Shown here: positions 58,963 to 64,000 of the stretch, in pieces | Position numbering within the stretch: position 1 is the stretch's first letter | Layout of the letters: each line of letters opens with the position of its first letter | Assembly (NCBI GenBank): GCA_020721225.1 | Contig: DYNE01000009.1 | Location: 1-64,000, forward strand | Source of the DNA: Pelodictyon luteolum | GTDB taxonomy: Bacteria > Bacteroidota > Chlorobiia > Chlorobiales > Chlorobiaceae | DNA: 64,000 nt | Direction: 5' to 3' | Made by a program: the position numbers and the translations under genes | The notes under the pieces: model-generated | The model's database searches: none | What the model saw: the letters and a program-made list of their open reading frames with translations, nothing else | Told to the model about the DNA's origin: nothing

Positions 58963-59718
58963 TTATGCGCGCTTGGTGCGGCTGCGGCGGCGCTTGCTGC
59001 GCGGATCACGGGGCCTGGATTTGGAATCTGCCCGGCGATCTTTCATCCGCTTCATCTCGTCTTCTTCGATAGCATCGATACGCTGTACAAGAACCTCACC
59101 TTTATAAACCCACACTTTTATTCCGATGGTACCGGCAATCGTGTGAGCCGTGACGCTTGCATAATCCACATTGGCACGAATGGTGTGCAAAGGAATCTTT
59201 CCTTCCTTGTACTGCTCCGCTCTTGCAATTTCAGCTCCACCGAGTCGCCCGGCACATCTGATTCTGATACCTTCAGCTCCGGCACGCATTGCCTGCTGTA
59301 TTGCCTGCTTCATTGCTCTTCTGAAAGAAACGCGATTCTCGAGCTGATAGGCAATATTATCTCCGATAAGCTGAGCCTCGATCTCAGGCTTTATCACTTC
59401 AACAACATCTATCTTGACCTCTTTGCCGGTAATACGGGTCAGCTCCTGTGAAAGATTGTTGATCTCTTCGCCTTTTCTGCCAACAACTGCACCAGGGCGG
59501 GTAGCATAGATATTTATCTTGACATGCTTGGTCGTTCTTTCGATGACGATACGCGCAATACCAGCCTTCTCTCTTTTCAGCCTTGCCAGTACATAGTTAC
59601 GAATAACATGGTCCTGCTTGATTTTTTCCGAAATAACGGGACTGTCGTCGTACCAGCGAGATGTCCAGTCCTTGATTATTCCAAGTCTGAATCCAGTAGG
59701 ATTAACTTTCTGACCCAA
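58963..59718 (-). CDS. rpsC: 30S ribosomal protein S3
   Basis: This 251-residue S3 has the KH domain ([25 protein letters not shown]) and S3 C-terminal domain ([14 protein letters not shown]-like). A highly basic tail of about 30 residues ends [18 protein letters not shown]. Confidence 0.97.
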   Translation of the reverse strand: MGQKVNPTGFRLGIIKDWTSRWYDDSPVISEKIKQDHVIRNYVLARLKREKAGIARIVIERTTKHVKINIYATRPGAVVGRKGEEINNLSQELTRITGKEVKIDVVEVIKPEIEAQLIGDNIAYQLENRVSFRRAMKQAIQQAMRAGAEGIRIRCAGRLGGAEIARAEQYKEGKIPLHTIRANVDYASVTAHTIAGTIGIKVWVYKGEVLVQRIDAIEEDEMKRMKDRRADSKSRPRDPRSKRRRSRTKRA

Positions 59719-59737
59719 TGTTCTCTCCTTGTTTTTT

Positions 59738-60094
59738 TTATTTACTGGACTGCTTAACCTTATCGACGATCACTGTCAGGTGATTCGAACGCTTGCGAAC
59801 CCTGTATGCGCGTCCCATCGGAGCCGGAAGCATTCTTTTAAGTGTTGCCCCCTGATCGACAAATACCGCCGTGACAACCAACTCCTGATCGCTTACCCTT
59901 TCATCAGGATTAAGTTGAGCATAGTTAGCAACAGCTGATTTGAGGGTCAACATCACATTCCGTGAAGCGCTTTTAGTAGAGTTCAGAAGAATAGCTTTTG
60001 CCTGATCGACCGGTTTCCCACGGACAAGGCCTGCCAGAAGACGCATTTTCCTGGGCGATGTTGGCGTATGACGTAATATTGCTTTAGCTTGCAT
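59738..60094 (-). CDS. rplV: 50S ribosomal protein L22
   Basis: This 118-residue L22 has [20 protein letters not shown] and [24 protein letters not shown], with the loop that reaches into the exit tunnel. Confidence 0.97.
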   Translation of the reverse strand: MQAKAILRHTPTSPRKMRLLAGLVRGKPVDQAKAILLNSTKSASRNVMLTLKSAVANYAQLNPDERVSDQELVVTAVFVDQGATLKRMLPAPMGRAYRVRKRSNHLTVIVDKVKQSSK

Positions 60095-60122
60095 GGTAAT
60101 CTTACCCTTTCGCGTTATTCAG

Positions 60123-60419
60123 TTATTTTTTCCTTGGTGCTGAGCCGCCTTTTTCAGCCTTTCCGCCGGCATGACCGCGAAATGTCCTTGTAGGAGCGAA
60201 CTCTCCAAGCTTGTGTCCAACCATATTGTCACTGACATACACCGGAACATGGGTCTTGCCATTATGCACGGCAATGGTGTGCCCTACAAAATCAGGTGAA
60301 ATCATTGAACTTCTGGACCAGGTCTTAACAACCTTTTTCTCGTCCTTGGCGTTTAAATCAAGGATCCGCTTCTCCAGTTTGAAATCAATGAACGGCCCCT
60401 TTTTGAGTGATCTTGGCAT
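60123..60419 (-). CDS. rpsS: 30S ribosomal protein S19
   Basis: This 98-residue S19 starts [20 protein letters not shown] and has [36 protein letters not shown]. It follows rplB by 33 bp. Confidence 0.97.
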   Translation of the reverse strand: MPRSLKKGPFIDFKLEKRILDLNAKDEKKVVKTWSRSSMISPDFVGHTIAVHNGKTHVPVYVSDNMVGHKLGEFAPTRTFRGHAGGKAEKGGSAPRKK

Positions 60420-60452
60420 ACTTTCTCTGCTTGTTATAATTAAGCGCTACTG

Positions 60453-61292
60453 TTACTTGGCATTCCTGCCACGGACGATGAGTTTTGTCGATGCTTTCTT
60501 TTTATTTCTCGTTTTCAGACCCTTGGCAAGCTGTCCCCATGGAGACTTCGGATGTTTTCTGCCACCGCCTGACTTCGATTTACCTTCACCACCGCCCATC
60601 GGATGGTCAACAGGGTTCATGGCCATACCTCTCGTCTGCGGACGAATACCAAGCCAACGGCTTCTGCCTGCCTTGCCGAGAACAATGTTTTCATGATCTG
60701 AATTACCGACCACACCAATAGTGGCACGGCACTCGACCCTGACCTTGCGAATCTCACCGGAAGGGAGCCTGAGCGTGGCATAATCTCCTTCACGAGCAGC
60801 AAGAACCGCGAAAGCTCCTGCAGAACGAACGATCTGACCACCCTTTCCTGCCTTCATTTCCACATTGTGGATATCGGTGCCGAGAGGGATGTTTTTCAGC
60901 GGCATGGTATTACCGGCCTTGATCTCAACTTTATCGCCGCTTTCAACCTTATCGCCTACACTCAAACCTTTCGGGGCGAGAATATAACGTTTTTCTCCAT
61001 CATTGTAATGCAATAATGCAATTCTTGATGAACGATTCGGATCATATTCGATAGATGCGACCAAAGCCGGAATTCCATCCTTGTTCCGTTTGAAATCGAC
61101 GATCCTGTAATGGCGTTTATGTCCGCCGCCTCTGTGTCTCGAGGTTTTTCTTCCCGCGCTGTTACGGCCACCGCTCTTCTTGATCGGTACGAGAAGACTT
61201 TTTTCAGGCTCACTTTTTGTGATCTCGTCAAATCCAGGGTATGACATGAACCTTGACCCTGGTGTTATCGGCGCTAATTTCCTTATTGCCAT
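60453..61292 (-). CDS. rplB: 50S ribosomal protein L2
   Basis: This 279-residue L2 has the RNA-binding [18 protein letters not shown] region and [19 protein letters not shown] with the peptidyl-transferase-proximal His. Confidence 0.98.
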   Translation of the reverse strand: MAIRKLAPITPGSRFMSYPGFDEITKSEPEKSLLVPIKKSGGRNSAGRKTSRHRGGGHKRHYRIVDFKRNKDGIPALVASIEYDPNRSSRIALLHYNDGEKRYILAPKGLSVGDKVESGDKVEIKAGNTMPLKNIPLGTDIHNVEMKAGKGGQIVRSAGAFAVLAAREGDYATLRLPSGEIRKVRVECRATIGVVGNSDHENIVLGKAGRSRWLGIRPQTRGMAMNPVDHPMGGGEGKSKSGGGRKHPKSPWGQLAKGLKTRNKKKASTKLIVRGRNAK

Positions 61293-61322
61293 TGCAATTA
61301 TGATCTATCCTTTTTGTAGTTT

Positions 61323-61643
61323 CTATCCTTCGCCCTTCTGCGCAGAACCGGAATAATAGTCTATCGACTGTCCGTCTGCGAGAGTGATGACAGCTTTCTT
61401 CCAGTCACTCTTCTTGCCGGCGATCAGCCCTTTACGGGTTTGCTGCCGTTTTGCTTTACCAAGGCAATTCACGGTACGAACCGATTTTACCGTTACGCCG
61501 AATTTTTTCTCAACGGCATTTCTGATATCGGTTTTGTCTGCATCCGGCTTGACAACAAAAACGTACTGACCTTTCTTTTCAGTCAATCCTGTACTTTTTT
61601 CCGTTAACCACGGCCGTAACAACGGGTGTTTCATCTCATTCAC
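61323..61643 (-). CDS. rplW: 50S ribosomal protein L23
   Basis: This 106-residue L23 has [42 protein letters not shown]. It forms the docking site for trigger factor and SRP near the exit tunnel. Confidence 0.96.
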
Positions 61644-61666
61644 TCCTTTTTACTGGAAACCTGCAA

Positions 61667-62293
61667 TTACCCTAGGGTATCTTCTATTTTTTTCAAAGCG
61701 GCTTTCTGGAAAACAATCGCCTGACTGTCGAGTATATCATATGTCGATGCCTTTTCTGCCGACAAAATATTAAGTGCACCAATATTGCGGCCTGATCGCG
61801 CAATAATCATATCGTACTCCGAGGTCAGCATGAGCGTTTTTTTCGCCGCAAGACCGAGATTTTTCAGCATATCGGCAACCGGCTTCGTCTTGATCTGATC
61901 AAGTCTGAAATCCTCTACTACCACGATCTGACCGGCCTGCGCCTTTGCACTGAGTGCTGACCGACGCGCAAGCTGCTTAACCTTCTTGTTGACCTTCTGG
62001 TCATAGCTGCGGGGCTGAGGGCCGAAAATAGTGCCTCCACCAATCATCAGAGGAGAACGGGTAGAGCCTTGACGCGCGTTACCGGTACCTTTCTGACGTA
62101 ATGGCTTTCTTCCGCCGCCACGTACTTCAGCACGGGTTTTTGCCTTGTGCGTCCCCTGCCTTCTGTTTGCAAGTATTGATTTTACATCAAGATACATTGC
62201 ATGTTCCGATATATCAGCGCCAAAGATCTCATCACTGAGCGTAACAACCTCTCCTGTTTCAGTGCCGCCGGTATTTAAGACTTTAAGTTCCAT
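61667..62293 (-). CDS. rplD: 50S ribosomal protein L4
   Basis: This 208-residue L4 has the conserved loop TRAEVRGGGRKPLRQKGTGNARQGSTRSP. The start at 62293 (MELKVLNTGG) matches the family; an in-frame codon four residues earlier is less likely. Confidence 0.97.
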   Translation of the reverse strand: MELKVLNTGGTETGEVVTLSDEIFGADISEHAMYLDVKSILANRRQGTHKAKTRAEVRGGGRKPLRQKGTGNARQGSTRSPLMIGGGTIFGPQPRSYDQKVNKKVKQLARRSALSAKAQAGQIVVVEDFRLDQIKTKPVADMLKNLGLAAKKTLMLTSEYDMIIARSGRNIGALNILSAEKASTYDILDSQAIVFQKAALKKIEDTLG

Positions 62294-62312
62294 AACTTCG
62301 TGCAATCAGCGT

Positions 62313-62942
62313 TTACTTTTTTATAGAAACAATCTTTACGTAGGAGTTTTTCGCACCCGGCACAGCCCCTTTGATAACCAGCAGATTTGACTCCGGCATA
62401 ACCTTGACAATCTCGAGATTCTTGACCGTTACATTATCTCCACCCATACGTCCGGCCATTCTGGTACCTTTGAAAGTTCTGGAGGGATCTGAAGACCCAC
62501 CTACAGAACCAGGAGCCCTCAATCTGTCCGACTGACCATGAGTTCTTGATCCGCCGCCGAAATTATGACGTTTGACAACACCGGCAAATCCCTTTCCCTT
62601 GGTAACACCGAGAACGTTAACCTTCTCTCCTTCCTTAAAAGACTCCACACTGACAGGATTACCAGCCTCCAGATTTTCACTGAATTCGGTTTTTTTGAAT
62701 TCCGCCATCATAAAGCCTGGTGTGACTCCGGCCTTTCTGTAATGACCCTGCAGAGGCTTGTTTATTTTCTTTTCATCTCTTTCCCCGATACCGATCTGAT
62801 AAGCGTCATAGCCATCCTTCTCTGCACTTTTCACCTGCGTCACAAAGCATGGACCTGCCTGAATAACAGTACAGGATATCGCCTCGCGTTTATCATTGTA
62901 TAAACGGGTCATGCCGATTTTCTTTCCAAGAATCGCACCCAT
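62313..62942 (-). CDS. rplC: 50S ribosomal protein L3
   Basis: This 209-residue L3 starts [17 protein letters not shown] and has [36 protein letters not shown], including the Gln region that is methylated in some bacteria. Confidence 0.97.
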   Translation of the reverse strand: MGAILGKKIGMTRLYNDKREAISCTVIQAGPCFVTQVKSAEKDGYDAYQIGIGERDEKKINKPLQGHYRKAGVTPGFMMAEFKKTEFSENLEAGNPVSVESFKEGEKVNVLGVTKGKGFAGVVKRHNFGGGSRTHGQSDRLRAPGSVGGSSDPSRTFKGTRMAGRMGGDNVTVKNLEIVKVMPESNLLVIKGAVPGAKNSYVKIVSIKK

Positions 62943-62965
62943 ATATGATTAGCTTTTCTAATTCG

Positions 62966-63277
62966 TTAAGACTTAATTTCAACATCAACACCACTCGGAA
63001 GCTCAAGCTTCATAAGCATATCGATAGTCCTGGTAGTGGGATTGATGATTTCGATCAACCGCTTGTGCGATGAGAACGAAAACTGCTCCCTGGACTTCTT
63101 ATCGACATGCGGCGAACGGTTTACCGTATATATATGCGCTTTTGTCGGCAGAGGTATGGGACCGAAGATGATGGCATCCGTCTGCTTAACCACATCAATA
63201 ATCCGTAAAGCCCATTTATCAACCAGGCTATGGTCGTATGACTTGAGCTTGATTCTTATCTTTTGCTGTACAGCCAC
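62966..63277 (-). CDS. rpsJ: 30S ribosomal protein S10
   Basis: This 103-residue S10 starts at GTG ([16 protein letters not shown]) and has [29 protein letters not shown]. Only about 30 bp separate its start from a strong terminator beyond tuf, so either read-through from tuf or an unusual promoter must feed the operon. Confidence 0.97.
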   Translation of the reverse strand: MAVQQKIRIKLKSYDHSLVDKWALRIIDVVKQTDAIIFGPIPLPTKAHIYTVNRSPHVDKKSREQFSFSSHKRLIEIINPTTRTIDMLMKLELPSGVDVEIKS

Positions 63278-63304
63278 TTGTCAACCCTGTTTCTTTGTTA
63301 GCAA

Positions 63305-63340
63305 TAAAAAAGGGGCGGGGGGTTATAAGCCCCGCCCCGG
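63305..63340 (-). terminator. Intrinsic terminator or attenuator between tuf and rpsJ
   Basis: On the - strand GGGGCGGGG-type sequence (63340-63331 side) pairs with CCCCGCCCC (63319-63312 side) around a loop containing TTATAA, followed at once by TTTTTTATTGC. It is one of the strongest hairpins in the window. It sits after the tuf stop at 63358 and about 30 bp before the rpsJ start. Confidence 0.85.
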
Positions 63341-63357
63341 GACGACGTCGCCCTGGA

Positions 63358-64000
63358 TTACTCGATGATTTTGGTCACAGAACCTGCGCCAACGGTACGA
63401 CCACCTTCACGGATAGCGAAACGGAGGCCCTCGTCCATGGCGATAGGAGCTATCAGCTCGACATCGACGGAGAGGTTATCTCCGGGCATGACCATTTCAA
63501 CACCTTCGGGAAGCGTTACGGAACCGGTAACGTCAGTGGTTCTGAAATAGAACTGCGGACGGTAGCCGTTGAAGAACGGTGTATGACGACCACCCTCTTC
63601 TTTTCTCAGAATATAGACTTCAGCCTTGAACTTGGTGTGCGGCTTGATGCTGCCCGGTTTGGCAATAACCATACCGCGCTCGAGCTCGGTTTTGTCAACA
63701 CCTCTGAGCAGAAGACCTGCGTTATCGCCAGCCTGACCTTCGTCAAGAAGTTTCTGGAACATTTCGATACCGGTGACTACCGACTTGCGGGTAGGCTTGA
63801 TACCAACGATTTCGACCTCTTCGTTGATCTTGATACGGCCTCTTTCGATTCTGCCCGTACCGACGGTACCACGACCTGAAATGGAGAATACATCTTCAAC
63901 AGGCATAAGAAACGGTTTGTCAACGTCGCGGACAGGCTCGGGAATGAACTCGTCGACCGCATCCATAAGCTCCATGATGGCTTTTTCGCCTTCAGGATCG
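63358..64000 (-). CDS. tuf: Elongation factor Tu, C-terminal part (runs off window)
   Basis: This carries about 213 codons of EF-Tu; the 5' part lies beyond the window edge. Visible are the end of the G domain ([19 protein letters not shown]), domain 2 ([25 protein letters not shown] and [25 protein letters not shown]) and domain 3 ([13 protein letters not shown]-like, ending [11 protein letters not shown]). It delivers aminoacyl-tRNA to the ribosome and precedes rpsJ in transcription order. Confidence 0.97.
   Translation of the reverse strand, partial: DPEGEKAIMELMDAVDEFIPEPVRDVDKPFLMPVEDVFSISGRGTVGTGRIERGRIKINEEVEIVGIKPTRKSVVTGIEMFQKLLDEGQAGDNAGLLLRGVDKTELERGMVIAKPGSIKPHTKFKAEVYILRKEEGGRHTPFFNGYRPQFYFRTTDVTGSVTLPEGVEMVMPGDNLSVDVELIAPIAMDEGLRFAIREGGRTVGAGSVTKIIE

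Overview
The window is chromosomal DNA from a green sulfur bacterium (Chlorobiaceae/Chlorobi). This rests on the combination of dark-operative protochlorophyllide reductase bchN-bchB-bchL, a BciA-type 8-vinyl reductase, BchJ, two BchK-type bacteriochlorophyll synthases, a CruC-type carotenoid glycosyltransferase, a NifU/NifS-type Fe-S system and a complete S10-spc-alpha ribosomal protein cluster. The species cannot be fixed from the sequence alone. No phage, insertion sequence or CRISPR array was seen.

Region 1 (1-5.2 kb, + strand) is an accessory-looking pigment module. It begins with an AT-rich, largely gene-free stretch, then a 76-residue Nif11-domain peptide, a cobalamin-type radical SAM protein, a 41-residue single-membrane-span microprotein, bciA and a second bchK-like synthase. 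Region 2 (5.4-9.3 kb) is a two-component pair: a six-PAS histidine kinase with four evenly spaced PAS units, and an OmpR-type regulator, closed by a bidirectional terminator.

Region 3 (9.4-20.4 kb, - strand) holds a WD40 propeller protein, cruC, hisG, an LpxH-like phosphoesterase, a phytol/farnesol-kinase-like protein, the syntenic bchK, miaB, nifU, nifS, cysK and an SDR. It mixes chlorosome pigment assembly (tail alcohol kinase, bacteriochlorophyll c synthase, chlorobactene glycosyltransferase) with Fe-S assembly. Region 4 (20.6-34.9 kb, almost all - strand) has a RodZ-like protein, a large TPR/CHAT-like lipoprotein and ndk (+). A long co-directional run follows in transcription order: glgA, gmhB, hemW, a DUF2723 membrane protein, lpxA, a ROK kinase, comF, rsmE and an AI-2E family permease.

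Region 5 (35-42 kb) has an Ig-like lipoprotein and bchJ on the + strand, a decayed Fic-family gene, a haloacid dehalogenase, and the bchNBL operon on the - strand. Region 6 (42-47.7 kb) is housekeeping: a thiamine-binding-like protein, purA, engB, cysS, a mannose-1-phosphate guanylyltransferase and rsmG. Region 7 (47.8-64 kb, - strand) is the ribosomal cluster from tuf (cut by the window edge) through rpsJ to rplQ, with secY, map, infA and rpoA. It has two unusual features: a tRNA-Gly gene between rplN and rplX, and a strong intrinsic terminator squeezed between tuf and rpsJ.
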